Assembly (NCBI RefSeq): GCF_000787835.1
Contig: NZ_BBPP01000025.1
Location: forward strand, 23,692-87,691
DNA from: Streptacidiphilus melanogenes
Lineage (GTDB): Bacteria; Actinomycetota; Actinomycetes; Streptomycetales; Streptomycetaceae
Reading direction: 5' to 3'
Length of the DNA: 64,000 nt
Shown: one piece after another, positions 43,028 to 52,258 of the stretch
Layout of the letters: each line of letters begins with the position of its first letter
Numbering within the stretch: the first letter of the stretch is position 1
Made by a program: the position numbers and the translations under genes
The notes under the pieces: generated by a model
The model's input: only the letters and a program-made list of their open reading frames with translations
Told to the model about the DNA's origin: nothing
The model's database searches: none

Positions 43028-43519
43028 CTACTCCCCTTCGGTGAACGCCTCGCGGAGGCGGGCCTCCTCGTCGGCGGAGAGGTTGGTCTGGAGGAGCTCC
43101 GCGTGCCAGCCCTCGAAGGCAGGGCGGACGCGGTCGAGGACGGCGTCGGAGCTCAGCACGAAGAGGGCGGAGGTGCCGGGGGTGACCTTCTCCTTCACCG
43201 ACTTGATGAAGCCCTCGTCGATGCCGAAGTGGGCGAGGTGGCCGCCCAGCGCACCGCCCGCAGCGCCGATCGCCATGCCGATCAGCGGGATGAAGAAGAT
43301 CAGCCCGAAGAGGAAGCCCCAGAAGGCTCCGCCCAGCGCTCCCGGCCCGGTCATGTCGCTCAGGTGGCGGGTCCTGGGCTTGCTGGCCCCGCCGGGCCAG
43401 CTGATCACGGCCCCGTCCTGAACCTTGATCAGCTCCTGCTTCTGGAGTTGCTTGAGCGTGTCGAGGGCCTCGTCAGCGCCCGTCGCGGTGGGGAACTTCC
43501 ATACGGTCAACGTCGCCAT
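43028..43519 (-). CDS. DUF1269 membrane protein
   Basis: A 163-residue protein of the DUF1269 family. MATLTVWKFPTATGADEALD opens a small alpha/beta part. Two close hydrophobic Gly-rich segments follow (GAFWGFLFGLIFFIPLIGMA and AIGAAGGALGGHLAHFGI), then a soluble tail VTPGTSALFVLSSDAV. DUF1269 proteins are linked to membrane stress and magnesium or ion handling, but the role is unproven. Start ATG 43519. It is divergent from ppk2. Confidence 0.85.
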   Translation of the reverse strand: MATLTVWKFPTATGADEALDTLKQLQKQELIKVQDGAVISWPGGASKPRTRHLSDMTGPGALGGAFWGFLFGLIFFIPLIGMAIGAAGGALGGHLAHFGIDEGFIKSVKEKVTPGTSALFVLSSDAVLDRVRPAFEGWHAELLQTNLSADEEARLREAFTEGE

Positions 43520-43613
43520 GACGGTCTCCGGTCTCGCGGGAGGAGAGGGAACACAGGGGGAACACACAACGCCTCCCATCCTCGACCGGGGCCCCGGGCG
43601 TCGCCACACGGAG

Positions 43614-43625
43614 CCGACCGGTCGG
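43614..43625. promoter_or_regulatory. Palindrome in the DUF1269/ppk2 divergent region
   Basis: Perfect CCGACCGGTCGG, roughly mid-way in the 204-bp region between the two starts. Candidate operator for a repressor controlling both genes. Confidence 0.4.
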
Positions 43626-43723
43626 ACGACTGGCGTGCCGGGGGCCCCGGACGGACGCTGTTCGGTTGCCGCCCGGGGCGGCAGAGCCGACCGTTGAACC
43701 CAGCACTCCCCCGGAAGGACCAG

Positions 43724-44680
43724 GTGCGGGTCATGGCAGACAAGCGGACGGTCAGGCGCATCGCGGAGTTCATCGAGCCGTTGCGGGTGAAGCCCGGCTC
43801 CCGGGTCCGCCTCGCGAAGGACTTCGACCCCGGCTACAAGGGCGGGATGAAGAAGCGCGAAGGCGTCGAGCTGCTGCGCACCGGGGTGGAGCTGCTGGCG
43901 GAGTACCAGGCGCGGCTGGCGGCCCAGGACACCCACGGGGTGCTCATGTGCCTCCAGGCACTCGACGCCGGCGGCAAGGACGGGACCATCCGCCACGTCA
44001 TGAGCGGGGTGAACCCGCAGGGCGTGCACGTCAGCGGCTTCAAGGTGCCGTCCGCCGAGGAGCTCGACCACGACTACCTGTGGCGCTACGCCGCCCGGCT
44101 GCCCGCCCGCGGCGACATCGCGATCTTCAACCGGTCCCACTACGAGGAGGTCCTCGTGGTGCGGGTGCACCCGGAGCTCCTCGACCGGCAGAAGCTGCCG
44201 CCGGAGGCCCGCGGCCCGGACCTGTGGCACCAGCGTTACCGGGCCGTCAACGACTGGGAGCGGCACCTCACCGAGAACGGGTTCCGGCTGGTCAAGGTCT
44301 TCCTGAACCTGTCCAAAGAGGAGCAGCGCAAGCGCTTCCTCAAGCGCATCGACCTGCCGGAGAAGAACTGGAAGTTCTCCGCAGCCGACATCCGGGAGCG
44401 CGAGTACTGGGACGACTACCAGAAGGCCTTCTCCGACATGCTGTCGGCCACCAGTACCCCGTGGGCGCCCTGGTACGTCGTTCCGGCCGACCACAAGTGG
44501 TTCGCCCGGATCTGCGCGGCGGCGCTGCTGGTGCACACGCTGCAGGACATCGACCCGCACTACCCCGAGGTCGACAAGGCAACCCGCAGGGCCCTGCTCG
44601 CGGCCAAGCGCGACCTGGAGAACGAGGCGCCCAAGGGCGCCGCGCGCGACCCGTACGCGGCGAAGCACCGGAAGCACTGA
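43724..44680 (+). CDS. ppk2: Polyphosphate kinase 2 (PPK2)
   Basis: Uses polyphosphate to phosphorylate nucleotides. A 318-residue, one-domain PPK2. The Walker A loop lies in MCLQALDAGGKDGTIRHVM, Walker B with the following Arg in GDIAIFNRSHYEEVLVVRV, and the lid module near LSKEEQRKRFLKRID. The length and the GV-x-P-Q-G-V block point to class I (NDP) or class III (AMP) enzymes; I cannot decide which. GTG 43724 has GGAAGG at 5 bp; ATG 43733 would place it 14 bp away. The P-type ATPase follows 59 bp later. Confidence 0.93.
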   Translation: MRVMADKRTVRRIAEFIEPLRVKPGSRVRLAKDFDPGYKGGMKKREGVELLRTGVELLAEYQARLAAQDTHGVLMCLQALDAGGKDGTIRHVMSGVNPQGVHVSGFKVPSAEELDHDYLWRYAARLPARGDIAIFNRSHYEEVLVVRVHPELLDRQKLPPEARGPDLWHQRYRAVNDWERHLTENGFRLVKVFLNLSKEEQRKRFLKRIDLPEKNWKFSAADIREREYWDDYQKAFSDMLSATSTPWAPWYVVPADHKWFARICAAALLVHTLQDIDPHYPEVDKATRRALLAAKRDLENEAPKGAARDPYAAKHRKH

Positions 44681-44739
44681 GGGGCGAGGGCCGAGAAGGG
44701 CAGCCCCGTCGCGTCGGGAACAGGATCGGAGTGAGACGC

Positions 44740-47490
44740 ATGGCTGAGCAGGCGGGTGGCGGCGGGGCCCCGGACGTCGACGCGGTGCCGTGGTACGCGC
44801 GCCCCGCGCAGGAGGTGGCGAGCCGGCTCGGTGTGGATCCGGCCACGGGACTCAGCGAGAGCCGCGCCGCCGAACTGCTGGCCGCGCACGGGCCGAACGC
44901 GCTGCCCGAGGAGCAGGCGCGGCCCGAGTGGCTGCGCTTCCTCGACCAGTACCGCAGCTACATGCAGATCATCCTGGTGGCGGCGGCGATCGTCTCGCTG
45001 GCGATCAAGGAGTGGTCGACGGGCATCCTGCTGATCGCGCTCACCCTGTTCAACGCGGTCGTGGGCCTGCGCCAGGAGGGCAAGGCCGAGAGCGCGATGA
45101 ACGCGCTGAAGTCGATGATGAAGGCCACGGCGCGGGTCAGGCGGGACGGGGCGGAGACGGAACTCCCGGCGGAACAGCTGGTCGTGGGGGACGTGGTGCT
45201 GATCTCGGCGGGCGACGAGGTGCCCGCGGACGGCCGGATCGTCCAGGCCAGCGCGCTGCAGATCGACGAGTCCGCGCTGACCGGCGAGAGCGTCCCGGCG
45301 TCGAAGGACGCCGTCGCGCTGACCGGCACGCAGCTCTCCCCCGGCGACCAGACGAACATGGCGTTCATGAACACCCCGGTCACCCACGGCAGCGCCCTGC
45401 TGGTGGTCACGGCGACCGGGTCGGAGACCGAGCTGGGCAAGATCTCCGGAATGCTGTCGGCCACCGAGACCGAGCAGTCGCCGCTCACCCGGGAGCTGAA
45501 CACGCTGACGCTGTGGATCGCCGGGGCCGCCGGTCTGACCATGATCGTGATGTTCGCCCTCGGCCGCAGCCGCGACCAGGCCTGGGACGCCCTGTTCGTC
45601 AGCGCGGTGTCGCTGGCCATCGCGGCCATCCCGGAGGCGCTGCCGACGGTGAGCCAGGTGATCCTCTCCGTCGGCAGCCTGAACCTGGCCAAGCGGCACG
45701 CGATCGTGAAGGAGCTGCCGTCGGTGGAGACCCTCGGGTTCACCTCGGCCATCAACTCCGACAAGACCGGCACCCTGACCATGAACCAGATGACGGTCGT
45801 CGAGGTGCTCAGCCCCACCGACCGCTACACCGTCTCGGGCACGGGCTACCGGCTGGAGGGCAAGGTCCACCACGCCGTGGGCTCGGCCGAGAGCATCGAG
45901 GACGCCGTCCTGCCCTACCTCATCGCCAACGACGCCAAGCTGGTGGACGACGCGGTCGTGGGCGACCCGACCGAGGGAGCGCTGCTCGTTCTCGGGTACA
46001 AGGCGGGCTTGGACATCGAGGGCACCAGGGACCGCTTCCCCCGGGTGGCGACGCTGCCCTTCGACCCCGGCTACAAGCTGATGGCCAGCTTCAACGAGGC
46101 CAAGGACGCCTCCGGCCGGCCGGTGGTGCGCTGCTTCGTCAAGGGCGCGGCGCCCGCGGTGATGTCCCGCGTCACCACCGCCCTGTCGGCCGGCGCGGAC
46201 ATCCCGTGGGACCCGGAGCTGAGCGGGCGCGCGCAGGCACAGACCGAGCGGATGGGCGGCGAGGGGCTGCGGGTGATGGCCGCGGCCTTCCGGGACCTGG
46301 ACCCGGCGGACTTCGACCCGGAGGGCGACCTGCTGGCGCATGTCAGGGACCTGCGCATCACCAGCCTGGTGGCCATGGTCGACCCGCCGCGCGAGGAGTC
46401 GAAGGCGGCGGTGGCGAGCGCGAAGGCGGCGCACATCCGGGTGCGTATGGTCACCGGCGACGACGTCACCACCGGCGCGGCCATCGCGCGGCAGCTGGGC
46501 ATCGAGGGCGAGGCCCTGCTCGGCACCGACTTCGCGGCGCTGTCGGAGCAGGAACGGCTGGCACGGATCGACGGCATCGGCGTGGTCGGCCGGGTCGCGC
46601 CGGAACACAAGGTGCTGCTCGCCGCCACGCTCAAGAAGAAGGGCGACGTGGTCGCGATGACGGGCGACGGGGTCAACGACGCCCCCGCCATCAAGGCCGC
46701 CGACATCGGCATCGCCATGGGCAGCGGCACCGACGTGGCCAAGAACGCCAGCCGCATGGTCCTCGCGGACGACAACTTCGCCACCATCGTCTACGCGGTG
46801 GAGGAGGGCCGGAAGCTCTACGACAACCTCACCAAGTACATCCGGTTCGTCCTGGTGCTGCTCGTGACGTTCGTGCTGACCTTCCTCGGCGCCACGGTCC
46901 TCAACATCGCGGCGGGCGAACCGTTCACTCCGCCGCAGGTGCTGTGGGTCCACTTCGTCGTCAACGCCCCGTTCGGCTTCGCGCTGGGCTTCGACAAGGA
47001 GAGCACCGGACTGATGCGGCGCGTCCCGCGTCCGCGCGGGGAGTCGGTGCTGACCCGGCCCGTCGTGGTCACCGTGGGGCTGGCCGGGCTGGCCATCACC
47101 GCGCTGCTGCTGGCGCTGATCAAGCTGGGCGAGGCGCACTACGGAAGCACGCAGGTCGGCCAGTCGATCGCGTTCACCGCCTTCGCGCTCTGTCTGATCG
47201 TGGCGGCGTACGAGTGCCGCAGTGAGCGCGAATCGGTGCTGCGCGTCAGCACCTTCGACAGTCGGCAGATGAACTGGGCCGCCTTGGGCGAGTTCGTGCT
47301 GGCGGTGCTGGTCACCCAGATGGACGCGTTCAACCGGATTCTGGGGACCACCGACATCAACGTCCGGCAGTTCGGCTGGGCGCTGCTGGCCGCCGTCGCG
47401 CTGCTGCTGGTGTGGGAGCTGGGCAAGTTCCTCGCGCGCCGTCGACCGGCCCCGGATCAGCCGGGCGAGCCGGCGTCGGCGATCCCCTGA
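44740..47490 (+). CDS. P-type (P2A-like) cation ATPase with atypical phosphorylation-site flank
   Basis: Ten-helix ion pump of 916 residues. It has the N-terminal cation-ATPase domain, actuator TGES (181-184), PEALP in helix 4 (298-302), phosphorylation motif NSDKTGTLT (Asp341), the KGA nucleotide-binding stretch and the MTGDGVNDAPAIKAAD hinge. Two oddities: Asn replaces the usual Cys before S-D-K-T-G, and helix 6 reads VNAPFGFALGFD in place of the Ca-pump N-x-x-T-D. The ion is uncertain (Ca, Mn or other). ATG 44740 follows ATCGGAG. Its last 34 bp overlap the converging SulP gene. Confidence 0.9.
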   Translation: MAEQAGGGGAPDVDAVPWYARPAQEVASRLGVDPATGLSESRAAELLAAHGPNALPEEQARPEWLRFLDQYRSYMQIILVAAAIVSLAIKEWSTGILLIALTLFNAVVGLRQEGKAESAMNALKSMMKATARVRRDGAETELPAEQLVVGDVVLISAGDEVPADGRIVQASALQIDESALTGESVPASKDAVALTGTQLSPGDQTNMAFMNTPVTHGSALLVVTATGSETELGKISGMLSATETEQSPLTRELNTLTLWIAGAAGLTMIVMFALGRSRDQAWDALFVSAVSLAIAAIPEALPTVSQVILSVGSLNLAKRHAIVKELPSVETLGFTSAINSDKTGTLTMNQMTVVEVLSPTDRYTVSGTGYRLEGKVHHAVGSAESIEDAVLPYLIANDAKLVDDAVVGDPTEGALLVLGYKAGLDIEGTRDRFPRVATLPFDPGYKLMASFNEAKDASGRPVVRCFVKGAAPAVMSRVTTALSAGADIPWDPELSGRAQAQTERMGGEGLRVMAAAFRDLDPADFDPEGDLLAHVRDLRITSLVAMVDPPREESKAAVASAKAAHIRVRMVTGDDVTTGAAIARQLGIEGEALLGTDFAALSEQERLARIDGIGVVGRVAPEHKVLLAATLKKKGDVVAMTGDGVNDAPAIKAADIGIAMGSGTDVAKNASRMVLADDNFATIVYAVEEGRKLYDNLTKYIRFVLVLLVTFVLTFLGATVLNIAAGEPFTPPQVLWVHFVVNAPFGFALGFDKESTGLMRRVPRPRGESVLTRPVVVTVGLAGLAITALLLALIKLGEAHYGSTQVGQSIAFTAFALCLIVAAYECRSERESVLRVSTFDSRQMNWAALGEFVLAVLVTQMDAFNRILGTTDINVRQFGWALLAAVALLLVWELGKFLARRRPAPDQPGEPASAIP

Positions 47491-49193
47491 TCGCGGGCCC
47501 AGGAGCGGTACGCCTCCACGGCGGTGGGCAGGGTGGGGAAGATCCGCTCCGCGCCGACGGACTCGACGAGGCCGTAGGCGTCGAGGTCGTCGAGCAGGTC
47601 CTGCTTGACGCGGGCCAGCGCGAAGACGATCCCGCGCTCCTCCAGTTCCAGCCGCAGGGAGTCGACGGAGTCCAGCGCGGTGATGTCCACCTCGACGTTG
47701 GCCTCGGTGTTGAGGACGAACCACCGCACCGGGCCGGGCTGGTCCTCCATGGCTGCCAGCGCGCGGCGGCGGAAGTCCTCGGCGTTGGCGAAGAAGAGCG
47801 GCGAGTCGTAGCGGTAGACGACCAGTCCGGGGACGGTCCGCGCCTCCGGGTAGTCGTCGACGTCGTGCATCCCGGCCATGCCCGGCACCACGCCGAGCAC
47901 GGCGTCGTGCGGTCGGGCGACGCGGCTCAGCAGCTCCACCACCGACAGTCCCACCGCGACCAGCACGCCGTAGAGGATGTCCAGGGCCAGCACGCCGACC
48001 AGGCAGGCGAGCGCGAGCAGCAGCTCGCCGCGGCGGAAGGACGAGAGTTTGCGGAACCCCGCGAGGTCGATCATCCGGACGGCGGCGAACACCACCAGAG
48101 CGCCCAGCACCGCGTCGGGGGTGTCGTGCAGCAGCGGGCTGAGGAAGAGCAGCACGGCGACCACGCCGAGCCCGGCCGCCAGGGTGTACACCTGGCTCTT
48201 CGCGCCCGTCGACTCGCCGATGGCGGTGCGGCTGGCGCTGCTGCTGACGGGGAAGCCCTGGAAGAAGCCCGCGCCGATGTTGACCGCGCCGAGGGCCAGC
48301 AGCTCCTGGTTGGCGTCCAGCTGCGGCTGGTCGTCGCGCTTGGCGAACGCGCGCCCGGTGAGGATGAAGTCGGTGTAGCCGACCAGCAGGATGCCCATCG
48401 CGGGCAGCGCCAGATGGTGCAGCTGGCCCAGCTCGGGCAGCTTGGGGCGGGGCAGCCCGGCGGGGATGTCGCCGATCACCGCGATGCCGTGGTCCTTGAG
48501 CGAGAAGGCCGCCGAGACGGCGGTGCCGAGCACGACGGCCAGCAGCGGGCCGGGCAGGCGCGGCAGGAACCTGGCCACCAGCAGCAGGAAGAGCAGCGTG
48601 GCGAGGCTGAAGACCACGGTGGGCAGGTGGGCCTCGGTGATGTCGGCGGCGAACGACTTCAGCTGCGGGAAGAACCCCTCCCCGCGCACGTCGATCCCGG
48701 TCAGTTTGGACAGCTGATCCACGATCATGATCAGCGCGACACCGGCCAGGTAGCCGATCAGCACGGGCCGCGACAGCAGGTCGGCGACGAAGCCGAGCCG
48801 GGCCAGCCAGGCCACCACGCACAGCAGGCCGACCACGAAGGCGAGGGTGGCCGCCAGGACGGCGTAGCGCCCGGCGTCCCCGCCGGCCATCGGCGCGACG
48901 ACCGTCGCGGTCATCAGTGCGGTCGTCGACTCGGGCCCGACCGACAGCAGGCGCGAGGAGCCGAAGAGGGCGTAGAGCACGATCGCCGGGAGGATCGCCC
49001 ACAGCCCGGTGACCGGCTGCAGGCCGGCCACGCTGCCGTAGGCCATGACCTGCGGCACGAGGTAGGCGGCCACGGTGAGGCCGGCCAGCAGGTCGCCGCG
49101 CAGCCAGTCGCGGTGGTAGCGGCGCAGGACGGCGAGGCCCGGCAGGGCCGGGACCACGCGGCGCCAACCTTCGTCAGGGGCACCGGCAGACAT
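47457..49193 (-). CDS. SulP-family anion transporter with STAS domain
   Basis: A 578-residue anion transporter of the SulP/SLC26 type. YLVPQVMAYGSVAGLQPVTG is the SulP signature, FGSSRLLSVGPESTTALMTA the helix 3 region, and FPVSSSASRTAIGESTGAKS the conserved Ser-rich block. About 14 hydrophobic helices precede a C-terminal STAS domain (roughly 445-570, with VDITALDSVDSLRLELEERG). Sulfate, bicarbonate or other anions are possible. ATG 49193 has GGAAGGAG upstream. It overlaps the P-type ATPase gene tail to tail by 34 bp. Confidence 0.92.
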   Translation of the reverse strand: MSAGAPDEGWRRVVPALPGLAVLRRYHRDWLRGDLLAGLTVAAYLVPQVMAYGSVAGLQPVTGLWAILPAIVLYALFGSSRLLSVGPESTTALMTATVVAPMAGGDAGRYAVLAATLAFVVGLLCVVAWLARLGFVADLLSRPVLIGYLAGVALIMIVDQLSKLTGIDVRGEGFFPQLKSFAADITEAHLPTVVFSLATLLFLLLVARFLPRLPGPLLAVVLGTAVSAAFSLKDHGIAVIGDIPAGLPRPKLPELGQLHHLALPAMGILLVGYTDFILTGRAFAKRDDQPQLDANQELLALGAVNIGAGFFQGFPVSSSASRTAIGESTGAKSQVYTLAAGLGVVAVLLFLSPLLHDTPDAVLGALVVFAAVRMIDLAGFRKLSSFRRGELLLALACLVGVLALDILYGVLVAVGLSVVELLSRVARPHDAVLGVVPGMAGMHDVDDYPEARTVPGLVVYRYDSPLFFANAEDFRRRALAAMEDQPGPVRWFVLNTEANVEVDITALDSVDSLRLELEERGIVFALARVKQDLLDDLDAYGLVESVGAERIFPTLPTAVEAYRSWARDQGIADAGSPG

Positions 49194-49366
49194 CGGACTC
49201 CTTCCGTCGCGCCTCCTCATGATGCCTCGCGAGGGGCCCGCCGGCCCCTTCGGCCGGGCCGGTCCACGGGCCCGTGTCGACCAGGGCGTTCGACCGGTGG
49301 GGCGGTGGTGGCCGAGGCCGGGCTGAGGGGTCATCATCGCAGTAGAGAAGGAAGGAGTGATTCCGG

Positions 49367-50704
49367 ATGGTGTCGGCTCGCTCCCGCGCCCGCCTGCTGG
49401 CCTGGCTGGCCCTGCTCGCCGGGCTGGCCGCGGTCGTCGTGCTGGTGGCCACGTCCGGGCTGGGCGGCCTGCTGATCCTGCTGCTCGGACTGTGCGGCCT
49501 CGTGGTCACGGCGGTCGGGATGTGGCTCGCGGTGGCGCACCGGGGCGTGGTGCGCTGGATCGGGGCCCTGCTGGTGGTGGGCGCTCTGGTGGTCGTCCTG
49601 GTCGCCTACACCGACAAGGGCGTGTGGGCGGAGGCGGTCGCCGCGCTCGTCCTCTGGGCCGCGGCCGCGCTCTGCGCCCGGTCCGCGCTGCGGATGGTGC
49701 GGCCGCCGGGCGGCATGCCCGCGGTGCGCCGCACGCCGCCGAGGCAGCCCGTCCTGATCATGAATCCGCGCTCGGGCGGAGGCAAGGTGGGCCAGTTCGA
49801 CCTGGTCGGCAAGGCCAAGGCGCTGGGCGCCCGGGTGGTGCTGCTGGACACCTCCGGCGAGCCCGTCGACGTGGCCGAACTCGCACGCCGCGCGGTGGCC
49901 GAGGGCGCCGACCTGCTCGGCGTGGCGGGCGGCGACGGCACCCAGGCGCTGGTGGCCGCCGTCGCCGCGGAGCACGGGCTGCCCTTCCTGGTGCTGCCGG
50001 CCGGCACCCGCAACCACTTCGCCATGGACCTCGGCCTGGACCGCGCCGACCCCTCCCGCGCCCTCGCCGCGCTGACCGACGGCGAGGAACTGCTGGTCGA
50101 CCTGGGCACGGTGAACGGCCTGCCGTTCGTCAACACCGTCTCCTTCGGCGTCTACGCGGAGATCGTGCAGAGCCCCGAGTACCGCGACGCCAAGGCCGGC
50201 ACGGCGCTGGAGGCGCTGCCCGACCTGCTGCTGGGCTACTCCGGCGAGCGGCTGGAGGCCGTCGCCGACGAGGTCGCGCTGTCCGCCCCGCAGGCTCTGC
50301 TGGTGAGCAACAACCCGTACGCGGGCGCACAGCCGCTCGGGGCCGCCCGGCGGCCCCGACTGGACGGGGGCGTGCTGGGCGTCGTCGCCGTCAGGGTCGC
50401 CAACGCTGCCCAGGCGGCGGAGGTCGCGCTCCTCGGCAGGCGGGCGGCGGCGCTGACCGTGCTGACGGCCCACCAGGTCACCGTCGACTCCCCGGCGGCG
50501 ACCGTCCCCGTCGGGGTGGACGGGGAGGCGCTGCGCCTGCCCCCACCCGTGAGCTGCGTCGTCAGGGCGGGCGCGCTCAGGGTGCTGGTCCCCAGGAACC
50601 GGCCGGGCGTGCCGGCGGCGCCCGGAGGCCCGCTGGACTGGCGGCGGCTCGTCGCACTCGCGCTCGGCAGCGCACTGCCGCCAGAGGCGGAGGAACAGCG
50701 GTGA
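49367..50704 (+). CDS. Diacylglycerol/lipid kinase-family protein with N-terminal membrane segments
   Basis: A 445-residue protein. Four hydrophobic segments occupy the first 110 residues. The kinase-type catalytic domain starts at PVLIMNPRSGGGKVGQFDL, has GVAGGDGTQALVAAVAAEHG with the G-G-D-G-T motif and FLVLPAGTRNHFAMDLGLD, and a C-terminal beta domain with FVNTVSFGVYAEIVQSPEYR. It may phosphorylate diacylglycerol or another lipid at the membrane. ATG 49367 follows GAAGGAG. The stop overlaps the next start (GTGA). Confidence 0.85.
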   Translation: MVSARSRARLLAWLALLAGLAAVVVLVATSGLGGLLILLLGLCGLVVTAVGMWLAVAHRGVVRWIGALLVVGALVVVLVAYTDKGVWAEAVAALVLWAAAALCARSALRMVRPPGGMPAVRRTPPRQPVLIMNPRSGGGKVGQFDLVGKAKALGARVVLLDTSGEPVDVAELARRAVAEGADLLGVAGGDGTQALVAAVAAEHGLPFLVLPAGTRNHFAMDLGLDRADPSRALAALTDGEELLVDLGTVNGLPFVNTVSFGVYAEIVQSPEYRDAKAGTALEALPDLLLGYSGERLEAVADEVALSAPQALLVSNNPYAGAQPLGAARRPRLDGGVLGVVAVRVANAAQAAEVALLGRRAAALTVLTAHQVTVDSPAATVPVGVDGEALRLPPPVSCVVRAGALRVLVPRNRPGVPAAPGGPLDWRRLVALALGSALPPEAEEQR

Positions 50705-51681
50705 CGGCGGAGGCACGCCCCGACCGCTCCGACGATCCCGCTGAGGCACGGGCACGCTCACTGCTGCGCCGTCTCCGGTCCGATCCCACACGCATGCCGG
50801 AGGAGCTCGCCGCCTTCGCCGTCCGCGAGATGGGCCCGCGCGCCCGGGCACGCGTGGAAGGGCTGCGGCATCGCCTGCCGGACGCCGACGCGGAACGCCT
50901 CCAGGCCGAGACGGTCGCGCACGGGGTGCGCGCCTCGGTCACCGAGGGCGCGTTCGTCGGCGGGCCGTTCCTGGTGTGGATCCCGGTCGCGTTCTGCCGG
51001 GCGCTGCTCGCCCAGGCGCAGTTCGTGCTGGAGCTGGCCGCCCTGGCCGGACACGATCCACGGACTCCCGCGCGTGCGGCCGAGCTGCTGGTGCTGCAGG
51101 GGGCCCACCCCGACACCGAGTCCGCCGCCGCGGCGCTCGCCCTGACACCGGCGGACGCGGTCGCCGTGTCCGCCGGGAACGGGCGGACGGCGGGGCTGTG
51201 GCAGGTGACCATGCGGATGGCGAGCATCCTGGGGCTGCGCGCCGTCGAGGGGGCCGAGGCGCCCGTCTCGTGGCTCACCCGTGTCGGCCAGTGGCTGCTG
51301 CTCACCGTCGTCATCGTGGTCGGGATGGTGGTCCCGCTGGTGTGGCTGCCGTACATGACGGTCTCGTACCGGCGCGCGGGCCGGGCGATCGCCGAGCGAG
51401 CGTGCACGTTCTACTTCGGGACCGCAACCGCGCCCCCGGCCGACGACGCGCAGGCCCAGGCCGGTGCGGATCCCGGTCTGGTGGCGGCCGGCGTGCGTGC
51501 GGCGGTCTCGGTCGTGCTCGTCGTCGGCCTGGTGCTGGCCGTCCTGCTCACCGGCGCCACCCTGGCCGACCGCCAGTGGCCGCTGCTGGTCGTCGTGCTG
51601 ACGGTCGCGTCGGTCGGGGTCGGCGCGTGGTGGCAGCTGCGCCGCCGGGCGCGCGACCGTCGGTCCGAGGACGCCGACTGA
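50701..51681 (+). CDS. Membrane protein of unknown function, coupled to the lipid kinase
   Basis: A 326-residue protein without a recognised family. The first 90 residues are soluble (RSLLRRLRSDPTRMPEELAA, then GPRARARVEGLRHRLPD). FLVWIPVAFCRALLAQAQFV starts the hydrophobic part. Two more segments follow near 205 (VGQWLLLTVVIVVGMVVPLV) and two near 265-310, ending in a basic tail. GTG 50701 overlaps the kinase stop by four bases, so the two are made together. A role in lipid or envelope stress is only a guess from that link. Confidence 0.6.
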   Translation: MTAEARPDRSDDPAEARARSLLRRLRSDPTRMPEELAAFAVREMGPRARARVEGLRHRLPDADAERLQAETVAHGVRASVTEGAFVGGPFLVWIPVAFCRALLAQAQFVLELAALAGHDPRTPARAAELLVLQGAHPDTESAAAALALTPADAVAVSAGNGRTAGLWQVTMRMASILGLRAVEGAEAPVSWLTRVGQWLLLTVVIVVGMVVPLVWLPYMTVSYRRAGRAIAERACTFYFGTATAPPADDAQAQAGADPGLVAAGVRAAVSVVLVVGLVLAVLLTGATLADRQWPLLVVVLTVASVGVGAWWQLRRRARDRRSEDAD

Positions 51682-51739
51682 CGCCCGGGCCCGTCGTCAC
51701 CCCCCCGGCCGTCACCTCGCGACCGTCACCCCGAAGCCG

Positions 51740-52258
51740 TCACCTCGCGTCCGCGCTCGGCACGGTCCTGCGGCCCAGGGTGGTCCGGACCCGCCCCTTG
51801 ACGTGCGCGTGGCCCTCGACCGGCTGACGCCGCACCGGGAGGGAGCCGCTCGAGGACGCCACGGCGCCCGCGGCCTTCGTCGCCCGGCGCACCCCCTGCG
51901 CAGGCCGGGCTCCTCCGCCGATGTCCCGGACCGCCTCGATCAGGTCCGCGAGCAGCCGGCGCACGAGCCGCACGGTGCAGGCGGCCCCGACGATGAGGAC
52001 CAGACCGGCCGCCTGATGCGCCGTCGACCGCGAGCCGGGGTCCGCGGACGGGCGCGGGCCGGGAGAGCGGCCCTCGGACGACACGGCCCCGTCCTCGGAC
52101 GGCGTGCCGCCGAAGATGTCCCGGGCGATCCCGACCACGCCCTCGACGGCGTGCGCCGCGGCGAAAGCCGCCACGGACAGACCGACGATCAGCATCGTCT
52201 CCGCCAGGGGCGTGCCAGGGGGTTTGGGCGCACGATGCGCCGATGCAGCAGTGGGCAT
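51740..52258 (-). CDS. Small membrane protein of unknown function
   Basis: A 172-residue protein with two hydrophobic segments (TMLIVGLSVAAFAAAHAV and HQAAGLVLIVGAACTVRLV), a Ser/Pro/Asp-rich loop between them, and a basic C-terminal part with VRRATKAAGAV. No family recognised. ATG 52258 follows AAGGAGGG. Converges with the gene ending at 51681; the 58-bp gap holds short GTCACC repeats. Confidence 0.55.
   Translation of the reverse strand: MPTAASAHRAPKPPGTPLAETMLIVGLSVAAFAAAHAVEGVVGIARDIFGGTPSEDGAVSSEGRSPGPRPSADPGSRSTAHQAAGLVLIVGAACTVRLVRRLLADLIEAVRDIGGGARPAQGVRRATKAAGAVASSSGSLPVRRQPVEGHAHVKGRVRTTLGRRTVPSADAR

Noticed and set aside
43666..44739. In-frame upstream extension of the P-type ATPase
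   Set aside because: It overlaps the whole PPK2 gene in another frame; the ATPase has its own ribosome site and ordinary start at 44740.
44560..49167. 1535-codon minus-strand open frame
   Set aside because: Antisense to the P-type ATPase and out of frame with SulP; His/Arg/Gln/Gly-rich without any domain.
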